This document shows positions 1-13,052 of a stretch of 64,000 nt of DNA, in pieces. This DNA comes from Xylocopa sonorina (lineage: Eukaryota > Arthropoda > Insecta > Hymenoptera > Apidae). Numbering within the stretch: the stretch's first letter is position 1; every line of letters begins with the position of its first letter. The notes under the pieces were generated by a model that worked only from the letters and a program-made list of their open reading frames with translations, was not told the DNA's origin and ran no database searches. The stretch spans positions 5,493,795 to 5,557,794 of the forward strand of contig NC_135205.1 in assembly GCF_050948175.1 (NCBI RefSeq), written 5' to 3'. A program made the position numbers and the translations under genes.

Positions 1-63
1 TGTTATTAGATATAAATTGCATCATATAATTAGTTTATAATGAATAGATTATGCATTTCTTAC

Positions 64-225
64 TTTAGTAAGTTCAGAGCTAGAAACCCAAATAATATCG
101 ACTAACAATAAAACCAATAATCCCAACACAAGTCTTTGTGATTTATTCATCATTGCTGCAAGCTTATGAGGATCCTCCGCCATCCCCTGTTGTCTACGCT
201 GTCTTAATTCTACAGAACAGCTCAT
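64..225 (-). CDS. SLC35F5-like solute carrier, first coding exon (partial)
   Basis: First coding exon of a minus-strand gene that leaves the window on the left. ATG is at 225-223 and 54 codons follow to a phase-0 donor (AAA followed by gtaagaaat). Residues 30-54 form the first membrane helix, ending with the block DIIWVSSSELTK. From memory this closely resembles the start of SLC35F5, a multi-pass nucleotide-sugar/drug-metabolite superfamily transporter, where the equivalent reads DVIWVASSELT. The rest of the protein, about nine more helices, lies outside. The preceding 29 residues are hydrophilic, as expected for the cytosolic N terminus. The gene is divergent from BBS4, whose ATG lies about 1.57 kb away. 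Upstream untranslated exons may exist but cannot be proved here. Another member of the SLC35F family is possible. Confidence 0.8.
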
Positions 226-1790
226 GATATAGATCAGTTACCTTATTTTTGTTAATTATGACATCATGATAATACTGGTCACACTGTAATATTAAGATAC
301 ACTGAATGAAAATTATAAATCACAAATTAATGTTTTTATCTAAAAATCAATTAAATTGTCCAAAATAAATAACTAATATTGAATAATTAGTGTATATTTA
401 AATGATCTAAGTAGAATACATAAAAGCATACGGTATTTAATATACAAGTACTCTATAATGAAGTAGATACACAAAAATAATTTGTACAATAATCATTATG
501 TAAACTATTCATTTGTGAGAAATGCAAACAATGGAAACAGGAAAGAAGGGATTAAGATAATGGACAAAAAGCAATATTCAAGGTTTCACTAATTTAATTA
601 TCTTAATTCAGCTATAAGTGTAAGTTTGCTGACGATCAATGTATATAAAATAATATTTGAAGAATGATGAAGATTGTCTATTTACAAAAATATTTATTGA
701 ATTTAAGATTGATAACAGGTGGACATGCGGCAAATGTATAAAATTGTGATTGTATGAAAGATAACCTATAAAGGTTTCAATAAGTAACAATATTTTACAC
801 TGTGTTAAAGTATATAAATTCAAAGCAAAATTAACTCACAACTAAAGATAACCATTAATTTCGTGGCATTGGCGACTAATTTATACTCTGACGATTCCCC
901 TACATTTTGGAATTATAGAATCGTGAGTACTTTACGAACCCTAATTAAACGCTTCAGTGACACTTTTCACGCGACGAGAGCTTGTTTATATTTTTTGCTT
1001 GCTACGATTTTTTTTCTTTTTATTTACAATTTCGTTAATTTAAATATTAGAACACTTTAACGTTTCTTCCGCGTTATCGCGTGAACTACCCGTAATCATG
1101 TTGACGCGCTGATGACGTTTCGTAGTTTTACTATCACTCCAATGGCGCTACATGTCTCATTTAGAGTACTTTTTAAATTTAAGTTTTCATTTAATTTCAA
1201 CTTCCCTCCTATTCTTTCTCCTTCTCTCTCTCTATCTCTCTCTCAGCATTATCCCTTATCATTCCTAAATTCTCCTTTTTGAACGAGAAATTTCATTTTT
1301 ACGATTACTCCCTTTTTTATTGCACAGTCTTAATGAAAAATCTATTTTTTACTTAGTTATTTATATCGTACTCACACAGATGACAAAACTAGAAACAAAG
1401 ATGATAAGAGTTGCCTGGTATTTATGCCTTAATCTTAACTTTTTTCCAATTATTTATATCTATTTGTATGTGTACGAAGAAAATGTACACATGGAAGTAG
1501 ATTACTTTTAATAGACACTGTGATATGACACTGTTCCATTTACATTAATAACTAATCTATCTGGGACATTCTATTACAAAGGTGTATTTACTTACTTTTT
1601 TAGAGATAGAAACGTTTTGCAGGTGCAATTCTATTCTTCTCCAATCGATTATGTGTGAAAGAAGCTTAAAACACAGGTTGTCATGACAAACGATAGTAAC
1701 AACACGTAGCTGGACCTGGGGTATCGTTCATAAGTAAAAGAATATGTAGTTTAATACATATTCGCGGTTTGTTAAGTTCGTGTTGCAACA
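226..1790. other. Divergent intergenic region between SLC35F5-like gene and BBS4
   Basis: This region of about 1.56 kb separates the two start codons and must hold both promoters and 5' UTRs. It is AT-rich, with a locally more CpG-rich patch near 1050-1140 that contains a TGACGTTT (CRE-like) match, and a short CT-rich run at about 1216-1245. No convincing coding exon was seen; the open frames here are AT-rich and not protein-like. Confidence 0.6.
1677..1690 (+). promoter_or_regulatory. Candidate RFX X-box upstream of BBS4
   Basis: The 14-mer GTTGTCATGACAAA fits the RFX/DAF-19 X-box plan, two six-base half-sites around a central AT. The half-sites are inverted repeats with one mismatch at the last base. 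It ends 100 bp before the BBS4 ATG, the usual distance for X-boxes of ciliary genes. Known: many BBS genes in worms, flies and vertebrates are RFX targets. Inferred: this one works the same way. Confidence 0.6.
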
Positions 1791-4700
1791 ATGGTTAACA
1801 ATATTCTTAGTAACGGCCGCATTCAACAGCAAGTGACTGTTTCGCAACGATTGATAAATGAAAAAGGAAAGAAAGGTGTTCTTTTTAATTTTTTGTTAGT
1901 TACTTAATAAATATACACATTGTGCAACATTCTTATTGTCTATTACTGATAAATACATACAAATATCCATTTATAATGAATTACAAATACAGTTAACAAA
2001 GTAGATAAGAATGGAATTTTATTGTAAAAGATAAGTCCTTTATGTGATGGATATACTTAAAGTAACATGTAAATTTCAATGTATATGCGTGCTCTTATGA
2101 TTTGGAAATATAATATGGTATTATATTCTCATTGCGGAATTAGCACCAGATATACCAGCAATAGAGAGCAATAATTGGTTGTTGCATCGACATTATACGC
2201 GACACGAATATAGAACTTGTAAAATTTTGATCGATCGGGAATTAACGAGATGGAACGGTCATAACGAGTACGCTAATTATTTAAAAGTGAGAAAAAATTT
2301 CAAATCTGCTAGTCATTTTCAATATCAGGCGAGTTACGTGTTCACATACGTATAATTTTTTTCATAGGGCTTAATACTGAGGAGAGAAGGAAAAATTCAA
2401 GACTCATTGAACTACTTTCAAGCCGCCTATAATATTAACTCGACGAATGTTAATAACGTGAAGCAGATAGCCAAGTCGTTGTAAGTAAAGGAAATTCAAT
2501 TTTCACTGCGCTTTCGAGAACGAGATCAAATTCAGGTACTGGTGGAACGCTGTTCAATTTAATTAAGTTGCAACGCAAGAAACGTTTGTTACTCCGGTTG
2601 AAGTAAAATGATCCTGAACGACAATTCCTTAGGCAATGTTGTTAACTCGCTTAGCATATGTTTTTAAAAATTCTGTGACTTTATTAATAAACTTTCTTTT
2701 CGTAACTAAAGAAAACACAACGCGAATATTACTTGTAGTTGTAGTGTATTTTCTAAAAAATAGTATATTTTTATTAACTTCTAAATAGACGTAACGTCAA
2801 AGAAGCATAAAAAAATTTGGTGAAGGAGTCTTTTCGGGAGGGGATCGATATCAGGAGTACTTACCCCTATTATTTTTAATGGAACAGGCTTGAAAGGGGG
2901 TAGAAACACAAAGCAAACATCAATTCCTTCACAATATCTACATTATTCCTACTTATTTAATAGTTTAATTATTTAATAGTTTGATAATGGGCAGTCACAA
3001 GCGTGCAATTGACGCGTATCTGGAAGCCGAGAAGATATCGAATACACCAGACTGGGAAATTTATTTAAACCTAGGTGAATACCGAGTTGAGAGAAAAAAT
3101 GTTTTTTTATGTATTTTTTCAATCTTACAATTACATTTCGTCGATATTATTTATGTAACGAATCATTTAACTTATGTAAAGGAGCGCATAAAATCAAGTC
3201 GCAGTGAACGTTTTTTATTCATTCTTTTTCTAGGTGAATGTTACATGAAGCTAAATCAATTATACGATGCGAAGAGACATCTGAAAAGATCGATCGAGTT
3301 GACAAAAAATGTATTACCATACATTACTCTTGCAAAACTTTGCCTTCTCGAAGATCACGTTACGGAGGCAGAGAACGCTTATACAGCTGCTCTCAAGTAT
3401 TCAAATTCATTTTTGATGTTGTTTTCCCTTTTAATATATTTCACAATGAACGCTTGTTTGTCTACGTAAACATCTTGTACATGCAGATTTAATTTCAACA
3501 TCGCGAGATGCTTGGCTCGAATGATGCACTCTCGAGTATTATGTTTTACTTCACCTTGCAAATTCTAATTATACACCTTAAATTAAAAAGAACAGAAAGA
3601 ATAAGCAGGAACGCGAGCAGATAATTTTTCATCGCGTGTTGATTACACGCGTTCTTCTTAACTTCTTGAATAACGCTGATATATTTGACGCCACATAACT
3701 ATCGACCATATTTACCTTTTATAATCAAATGAATACGAAGAATTCAAGGATTTCTACATACGAGATTTATTTAATTTATAAAAAATATTAAGAGAGGTAA
3801 AAGGAGCACCAAATTCATAGCTTTCATCACGTAAAAACCGCGAAAGAAAAAAAAAAATGATAAAATATTTCGACGACCTAATTCCACCGAGATAATTACA
3901 TCATCGAGTTATATGACTAACAAGAGTGCCTTACTGTCAAGAAATCTTGTCTACGAATAATTATAACAAGCTTTATCACGCTGTTTTCCGGGTGTTATAC
4001 GCTAGTTCATGTCTCTAATGGTCGTTTCTTGTCCTCTCAGTGAGAATCCTGAAAGTATCGAGGTTGCAACCGAGTTGGGACTTCTCTACCTTAAAATTGG
4101 TGATATTCAACGGGCATTTCAACAATTTGGGACTGCACTCGCTCATTCCCCAAATTGCTCCAAGACAATTCTACCGATGGCCTACGTAATCCAGGTGAGT
4201 ACATGCGTTTGAAGCATGCTAGGCATGATGTTCATTCTCGAATTTCAAAGGGAGTAGAAATTGTTTCCGCATAACGAACTTCTATTCATTAAAGCTAAAT
4301 AACAGTATCGAATACTTGATCTGTAATCTATACGTTGGATTAAACTTTCAATGGTAATTATTCGACGATGGAAATTTTGCTTAGTTAGGAATGGTAAAAG
4401 TTCGAGAATTTTTTCTGTACTTTTTTTGGGAAGTGTAAATAATTAGTTTGAGTGAGGATTCATCGGCGGAACTTTTCTACTATAAAATAAAGTTTACTTC
4501 AGTTTGCATAATATTATAATAATATTGCTCCTCTTCGGTGCGAATGGCAACGGACTTTTAAAATAAAACATCTATAGAATGAGGTATTGGTCAATCACGA
4601 GGCAATCTCTTTAGCGCGAAGTACGTGCAGCATTTCATTGATGTTCTCGAAGAATTTAATTAGAAACACGCGGCGCTTTGGAATTCACTTTGTTCGGCAG

Positions 4701-7407
4701 GCTAAAACGTTGATCGTATTCTTCAGAACCACCAGGAGTACGACGTGGCACTTTCGAAGTACAAGGTGGCGGCCCAATCGATACCGGAATCGTATGCCTT
4801 ATGGAATAACGTCGGAATGTGCTTTTACGGCAAGCAAAAATTCGTTGCCGTGAGTACATTCGCCCGAAATAATTTTCTAATATTCGTTAACATTTCCGTA
4901 GCACACACATTTAGTTAAACTCGAGTGATCAAGGTAAACAACTAAAGTAAAAGATTTGCCAGTTTCTCAACGTCCAGCTAGCTGTCCAACGAAAATCAAA
5001 AATGCACAGGAGACTTAAGAAGAATTTATTATAAAAAAATGAACTGTGGCAAATGACGTGTTATGCATTCCACCAAGATACAATTCACCATGCTCTCAGG
5101 AGCTACAAAAATGCTAATGGGGCATTATTTTCCTTGGAGGACGCGACTAATCGGAAGTTAGCATGGACTGTATCCACGCGAAGGCGAATCCGTGCATGCA
5201 AGCTAAGATTTAATGATGATAATTAATTTAAGGCTCGCTTAAAGGGGATGGCGCACGCACGGGGTTGTGGTCTCAGAATGACGACCGAGAAACACTCGCG
5301 TCCCTGGAGGGAATTCAATTAAGGGACAAGGCAAAAGCTTGTAATGCACGGTTTCAACCGAAGCGGGAGAAAATTGGTAAACGTGAATTGTCTGTTGGGT
5401 TGTTCCCTAATGGGGAACTTCTGCTGCTGTCGTGAAAATAGGTTGCGATCGATCGTAACGATCTAAACGATTTAAAGTCGATTGAAGATCAGTAATCGAG
5501 ATGAAGGGATGCACGTTTTTTATTTCCTTTGGGAAAGAATTTACTTAGAACAACGAAGGGAAGAAACTACTTTCCCTTTTAAAGTGGCCTGACAGAAACT
5601 CGAAAGCCAATATTTGCCGCGACCGACCTCTTTTTTCCAATTATATCGCTTCTTTTCCACACGATAAACAGAATTAAAACTATAAGATATGATTAAATAT
5701 TTAAATATATCTAGAACAGTGTTGAAGATCTAAGAGACGCAAGGAACAAAAGTTTCCTAATCCAAGAACGTGATTAGCTGTTAGAGGGTTGAGACTCCGA
5801 AGTTAACTGGATTAAATTTAAAGCTCAGCTTTAGTTATTTTGTCGTCGATAAGAAGCACCAAGGATGTGGTATGGTTCGTAATGGGATAAGAAAAGCAGC
5901 ATGTACCTGATCACACGTTTCCCTCGTTCGAGGACTTAATTTTTATTACCTCTGTCTGGAATTAAATTTCTCGATCGAGAAGACGAGGACGTTTCTTTGT
6001 AATTCCAGACTTGTAAACTGGAATTTAAATCATTGTCCTCCAGATTAGGATCCATAAACTGGAAAAATAAACTTGAGATATAAACAGAAAATTGATTAAC
6101 TATAATTATACATACATGGAATATAAATTTCTCCATCAATCGATTAAATAGGTTTGCAACCCTGTGTGCTCGTAATTTCACTACGACGATTAATTCTCAT
6201 TGTCGTATTGTTACTTTCACGTCAATCATTTTAAGGTATAATCATGTGGCTTTAGCGTTTATGAAATGACTGATCCCGTGTGATTCGCTAGGGCTCAGCA
6301 TCCTATCGATCCTGCCACATCAGTTACCGGATAAATCGGTTTAACGCTCTAATTGTTTCTAGGCAATTAGTTGTTTGAAGAGAGCTCACTATCTCAATCC
6401 CATGGCTTTTTTACCTGCCTACAACCTGGGAATGGTTTTTCTAACCACCGGCCAACCAGCTTCCGCTGCAATTTATTTGTGTGCTGCGGTCAGTGCTGAT
6501 TCGAAAAATCCGATGTCATATCTTCTGCTTGGACGTAAGCGATTCTTTACGTTCTTTTTTTTTGTTTCATTTGAAAAGAACCTTTTAAACCCCAATTGAC
6601 GGAAGTGCGTGTAGCTTCATTTCATCAGACTCCTTCACTGATTTCATATAAATGTAATTCTGATATTTTCACTAAATTTTTTTCATATAAACAAGAGCAC
6701 TCCAAAGTATGATATTAAAATCTCATAAAATATTGGATATCTGCTTATACCATACTTGTGTTATTTTTCAAAAATTGACAGAGAAGTGATATTTCGGAAT
6801 AAAACGAACGAATCAAATGATACTTCATTTAATACTTCACGAACGCATTCAGTAATGGTATATATTTGTATGAAATGTACAAAAGCGTCAGAGGGATATT
6901 ATTACTAGTAAAAAATATGCGATTGCGTTACTGTCGTACAGAGGACTTAGTGATACTCGTTCCCTTTTCTTTTTCGTTACCTCGATTCGGTTGACCGATA
7001 AACCGATGCTAACAGAAAGATTCAACGCTTTATTACAGTTGCCCTAAAGCGTTTAGACGATTTGGAGGGTGCAGAGGAAGTGTTGCAAAAGGCTCACGCG
7101 CTCGCGCCGCAAAATCCTTTGATATTAATTAATTACGCAATTGTGCTGGAGGCGAACGGCAAGGGGAGCATCGCGGTCGAGTTTTTAACAGCGTTGAACG
7201 ATATTGCGGCTGTGATTGATGTGGACGTGCAGGCAAGTGCTCTCGAGAGGATAGGAAAACCGACGCCTGTTTCACGTTATATTTTCTTCTTCTTTGTTTG
7301 TCCAGATAGTACAAACTGCAAAGAAACTGTCGATGAAACTCCAACAGGAAAGAACGGCTGGGAAGCAGCAGCAGGAGGATAGAGTACTCAGTTCCGACGA
7401 AGTTTAA
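1791..7407 (+). CDS. BBS4: BBS4 homologue, BBSome TPR subunit (10 exons, 447 aa)
   Basis: Exons: 1791-1875, 2144-2286, 2368-2480, 2980-3074, 3234-3396, 4041-4194, 4727-4849, 6363-6534, 7039-7232, 7306-7407. All phases agree and the sum is 448 codons including TAA. The protein follows human BBS4 as I recall it: an N-terminal APxxPxxExxNWLxHxHY block (residues 29-46), then a chain of TPR repeats, including LWNNVGMCFYGK (about 279-290) and AISCLKRAHYL (about 293-303). The first splice junction falls at the same KK-A-P position as in the human protein. BBS4 is a subunit of the BBSome, the coat that moves membrane proteins in cilia. The start is the ATG that opens exon 1. The protein ends soon after the last helix and lacks the low-complexity tail of the 519-aa human protein. 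Intron 9 uses a GC donor. Regulation by an upstream X-box is likely. Confidence 0.93.
7233..7305 (+). other. GC-AG intron (BBS4 intron 9)
   Basis: This 73-nt intron starts CAG/GCAAGT and ends in a pyrimidine-rich tract with ccag. The GC donor is otherwise a perfect U1 match. Using it retains Val-Gln between exons, which keeps the protein aligned without a gap to human BBS4 (DSEMVEMAQKL against DVQIVQTAKKL). The only nearby GT donor in phase, GAC/GTGCAG, would delete two residues. Confidence 0.75.
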
Positions 7408-10400
7408 AGCTAAGCAACCACTCGTTGAAGTAAAAATGTTCCTTCCAAACTTTACTCGAAGTTCATTAAGACGTTGCGGTCTGCATATACCCGCCACTGA
7501 TAGACGTTAACATTTTTATCCGTATCCGATGTTTCACGCATCGAGAGGTATTGTACATCGTGTCACTGAAAACTTGTCGAATCTTTAATAACGTTCAGCT
7601 GTTGCAATATACTTTAGCACAACTTTAATTAGTATACTTACATCATACGATATTACACTTGAAATAACTCACTAAAAATTTCAGTGTTTTTTTTACTAAC
7701 GTTTTACATACTTTTTATTTATTACTGATCCTTGCATCGTCGACTCTGGCCGCCTTGGTGCCTAGCCTTGCTCGTTCAGTACTCCACGTGTCAAGGAGAG
7801 CCAGTTTTCTCATTTAAGTTTTTCTGGATGACCGCGGTACACTAACTCGTACATTCCCACCGGGTGTCGTTACAAAAGTGTCAAGGATTAACAGTGAAGG
7901 GTCGACACTGGAAGGCCACGGGAACGTATTGAAGAAGCGCTTCAACGGTACAACGTTTAGGGATTATTGGGTTGCACACCCTTTCGACGCTGTTTTATCC
8001 GTTAATACCCATCCTCTTTTCCGTCCATAATATTTCCTCGTCGCGAAGTGTTCTCGGAACGAGCGAATTCGGGATGTAATTAAACCGTGCACCTTGGAGA
8101 ACAGTCTGTGCGACACGCGAGCCAAGTCGTTTCAGTTTTCTCCGAACGATCTATCACATGCGGTATCGTGCTCGCATAGTTAATGGAACACGGGCGTACG
8201 TCTTGATTAAAAGTTTGAACAACTTCTTCACCGAGTTATTTGCGAGTTAGACACGTTACTTAATATTCGAGCTCGTACTCGTTAAAGTTACGCTTCCGCA
8301 CAGACATCGTACGCTAATTTATGTTCGTCTGTGTAACAGTTAGCTACACAAATTGCTGCAAGTGGGAAAATTTCATTGATTTCTGAATAAAATTACGTAG
8401 GACGACTATAAACTCACCGTCATGGATCTTTGGAGAAAAAAATTGTTATCTGCGAGTAGAAGATCGCAAAGTCTTCAGAATTTTACATGAAAATGATCTG
8501 TGAACAGAAATTTTGTCGATTTTCTAGATTTTTTTATCTCGAATTCAGAATTAGTGATACGCCTGTGGAATAATATTATTTTCGAAAAAAGTATGTTACC
8601 AAATTTAATTTATTCAGCTAGTTTTACAATAGTTATGTACGTAGATTAGATTTTTTGAATTCCTATAGTCATTATGAACCTAGAACTGGCATAAAAATCC
8701 TACTGTTTTTTAGACCCTGTTTTTGTAACATCTGCAGTAATTTATGGAAATCTATTAACATAAATTTAAAAATATTTTATTTAAAAGATATGACAGAATT
8801 ATAAAATAATTTGATTATTTTGGTGTTAACATTTTTAATGGTTTTTTCTCTATTACAGTTTAAAGCTATTTGGAGTAGGTATCGACGGTCAACTTAGAAG
8901 AGCTTTAAACACTTTATTCGTGTGGAGGGAAAAGAGTGACACGTCCAGCTCGTTCCAACCAGGACAATTAATTTAAAGCTTCCCGATGAGAAGCGTGCAC
9001 GAAAGACGAGCATTCTGCTGCTGTAGTTATCGATGAGGGCGAACTCGATTAAAATAAGCGCTGACGAACAGTGTACAAATACCTCCGTTAGATACAGGCA
9101 GGTGGAAAACCAATGAATTCCACTTTGTAACGACAAACGGGTGCACCTAGCATTCGCAATTCTGATACTTAAATGGGGTACTATGTACAGTTGCTTCCTC
9201 GAAAAACAACAGCTTCGAGGAAGGCGAAAGTTTCTGTATCCGTTCGTGTATTTCGAGTTCCCATTGCCAATTGCCGTTGTTTTAATCGAGTTTCGAACTC
9301 GAGAAACTTGTCCTGTATAGAATCATCCATTTGAGTTTCACTGTAGACGAAGCCCTCCCTGTTGCTCTGTAAAAATACTTCGTAAGATGGATGTCCATTC
9401 TGAAGAATGAATCGAGCCAACACTGTTGTCCTCTTCGTTAATTAAAATGGTCTACCTATCAATCGTAATTCTTGTAGGACGTTTTGAAATATGCGTAGCT
9501 CTATACATTTTCCACCCTTTCAAGTAGAATCAGAAAATATAGTGTAATCGTGTTTTGTAGAATTTGTGGAAATAGTCCACTTTATTCACCTTGACTTATC
9601 AGCAGTTTTATTAGCGTACCGTGTCATTTTTCGCCGATATTCGAATTGTGAATCTGGCCAATTGAGATAAGGATAGACTAATTATTGGTACAAAGTATAG
9701 TTTCTCATGCGATCCTTATAATATCTTTATAATGTTGGCGTGGAACGGGCGGACGAAACGGACACGGGGGTGGCAACAAAAAAAAAGCCCTAGGGAACTC
9801 TTCAGCAAACCGAGAAGTCCGTCTGCGGGTTGTAAAAGCGGGCTTCCATCTTGAGATAACTATGTATTCGAGTCAGCTAACAATTTTATCTCCGTTTCCT
9901 TTAGCAGATCAAATAGGCCACTTGGAAACCATAGTTTGTCGAGGGGATGAGAAAGGCAAAGATTACGCTCTGCTCGGGTTACGTGACGCGTTTTTGTAAT
10001 TACAATCAAATGCATTGTGTGAGGGGAATCGTTTTGTTGGACGGTTCGAGATGCTGGTGGTGAACTAGAGTCAAGGTTCAACACCAAGCCACAGTGTTTT
10101 GTAATTAGACGAACGCAGGTTCTTCTTTTCCCTCTTCTCTTCTTTTCAATTGAGAAGCATTCACTCCGTACACATATATTCGCATAGATGGAATCCTAAC
10201 AATTCTGATAATATCAACGTGGATGTGGATAAGGGCATAGAACGATACCAGGTATATCATCCACCTGTTAACGATCTTAATCAGAAATTGAAATATTGAA
10301 TTTGAAATGATGAAAAAATTACAATGTGGGAATTTGTTAAAAAAATATATTTAAATGAAAGTAATAAGTGTTCATTCGTATATTTCTTGTGCAATATGTA

Positions 10401-13052
10401 TTTTCACTTATCTGTGAAATATCGAAAATAAAAATGAAAAGATAAAAGCTCTCTCTCATGATATGCGCTGCAAAATTGCAATCAAGCTGCGTTTAGTTCC
10501 AGCGAGATTGAAATTTCTCGGAACATACTTTCCGCCGGTAAAAGCTGGAATAAAAATATCGAGACTTAGCAACATTCATTTAACTTGAGATGTTTAGCAG
10601 TGATATAATGAACTGCACGCAGCGTAATTAAAGTACGTTTCCTGGCGCATCCTTACCGCGTAGAAACTCCGAAATAAAAATCCCAAAATGTTTCCGAAAA
10701 TCGGTCAATATCCGCCCTCTGCACATTTTCGAAATATAAAACCTAATGAAAAAGTACCTTCCCGTGCAGCTAGATCAAAAATTCCAACGGCATTTTAAAT
10801 ACGCACTGTCTGTTACGCGTAAATGAACATGCATTAGATTTTATTGCAGGTAGCCCAGTTTCTAACATTATCAATTCGTCTCTACGTTTAAGCGTAAATT
10901 GTGAGAATTTCCAAATTGCTGATAGATTGACTTAGAATATCGTATAATAAAAAATAATAATTAATAGTAAATTAATGAAATTGATTTCTCCTTGATGCAC
11001 AGGCAGCAATAATACTTCATATATTTGCAAAACACCTCTGTTTTTCTGTAGAACCGTCCACGTGCCGAATATCGATCGATCATTTACATAATTGTATGAT
11101 CATATTCGTGCATGTCGACGTGTAACGTAGTTTGCTGTATGATTTTGATTATGCCAGCCAATACGGCTCGTGCGTGGCATGCGGTAGTCGGGATTCAAAA
11201 TCGATTTAATGCCTCAATTATTTCCCGGTAACTAACCAAGTGAATGGTTCGTTTTATGAATGTTCCAATGAACTTGGCCCTCTTTGATCGCCGATTAGCT
11301 GCCGTTCCCTCGCCCTGGATTCTAATAAGTGGCAATCATTTGCGGTATAACAGCTGCTAAATTGAATAATTCCCACAGAAATCGATAGTTCTGTTAAGTA
11401 TTATCTTCACTGAACCGTGAATATAGAGTGTGATGGTTTCTAGAAAGCATAAAATATCTACGAAAGAGGGAAACAATTTGCAACAGGAATATTTTACTGC
11501 ACTTTCTGCAATCCATATGGAATATTAGTTTTACATCTGATAAAGTGGATAAAGGAGGTAAATAAAAGAGGCTATTATCATTACAGAAACGTTTATTCGT
11601 GAACCATATAAACGATTGTGTCGTTATCATTCACACTGAAAAGGACAGAATTTTGGCTGAGCTTAATGGCCAAAAAACCATCGGTTTTCCTCTCTTGCAT
11701 ACCAAAATTATACAAAAACGGATTGTTAATCGTTACACTCTCTCAATTACATATTTACAAGTATCCTTTTGTGTCAACATTTATCAATAACATATAGTGA
11801 CAGTTATGCCTCTAATTTAATTGTTTGCGGTACATTAAAGTAGATAATTGATACAATTTTTGTGTGATAACGAGTATATGTTCCGTACACCGTGTGTCCA
11901 TGACTTATAATGATTGTTCGTTGTTAAGTGCATAAGATGCACTGTATTATTTAAGTTGTTCGATGTAGCAAACCGAAATTAACACGCCAACGTGTATCGT
12001 TACATTTTACGTTAAAAATCGCTTCGTTCTTACCCTGTTACAATAAAACATTGAAGTATATCATTTCATTGTGTGCGTTTATCGTATATTTATTATGCAA
12101 TATTACGTTCGATGTGGATCGTGATATAAATTAATGAATGGCAAAAAGTTTGAAGAAAAATTAATGCATGTATTTATTCAAACTTACACTTTTGAGCTTT
12201 CATTTAAACTTTGGCACAAATCAGGCTTCTCTATACCTAATTTTCGGGTAATTTAACACGAAAGTAATAGTTTCTTTATTTTATAGAGCTATTATTCCCA
12301 GCAATAGATCCAATCTTAGGCTGGAAGTTCAAATAATCCTATACATACCGGTATCTATTTCTAATTGGGTAACAAATTATATTAATTTACTACCATTGGA
12401 AGCATTTCCCCTCTCAAACATTATTATTTTTTTAAATCTCTTTTCTCTTTCATATCGTGCAACTATGTCGATCGCGCTGTGCACGCTTGCACAGTATTCT
12501 TCCAATTTACTAAAAAAAAGACTTACCTCGCTAGACATAGAAGTACTGATCTAGACATGAAACGCGGTTCCGTTGGAAACGCAAGAAGATTAATATCGGC
12601 GCTCTAATACTTTGACGTTTCCTCCTCGTTTAAGTACTATTACCTTTCTTATGTGTATGACATTTCGGAAAGTTATATATTAGTTTCGACAACTGACGGT
12701 CTCCGGTATCATTAATCTTCAACTGACAGGATGGAATTAAAAGGAATCGACCCCTTTTCGTTGTTTCTCCGAGGAAGAGAAAAGAGGTCGGCGAATGAAA
12801 TTTAATTGAACTGTATTATGGACATCACCCAGAGAGTCATTACTCTATAGGTATTAACAGATGATTTATTCTCCATCCACTTTATTACTTTGCTTAACAA
12901 GCAGGCCTGCTTCATCGAGAACCACTAAATACATGGTTCACCTGTAATCTAGGTGATCATCTTCGTGACGGTATTAAAGACAAAGTACGAGCTATTCTCC
13001 AGGGAACGTCCAGCTTCTAAAGGCGCGAGGTCTCTAGACCCCTCAGTCTACA
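7408..13052. other. Intergenic region between convergent BBS4 and GPCR genes
   Basis: This 5.6 kb lies between the 3' ends of two convergent genes. I saw no family-like coding sequence; open frames such as the one near 9181-9423 on the minus strand start with GTG and have no splice context. The part next to 7407 should hold the BBS4 3' UTR, though no clean AATAAA was found there. Confidence 0.5.
12865..12870 (-). terminator. Candidate polyadenylation signal of the GPCR gene
   Basis: AATAAA on the minus strand, about 185 nt beyond the GPCR stop codon at 13055-13053. The position suits a short 3' UTR. AT-rich sequence makes chance matches common. Confidence 0.4.

Noticed and set aside
608..823. 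Minus-strand open frame of 71 codons between SLC35F5-like gene and BBS4
   Set aside because: AT-rich, low complexity, no splice or family signature; likely chance.
9181..9423. Minus-strand open frame of 80 codons
   Set aside because: Begins with GTG, isolated in the intergenic region and without splice partners.
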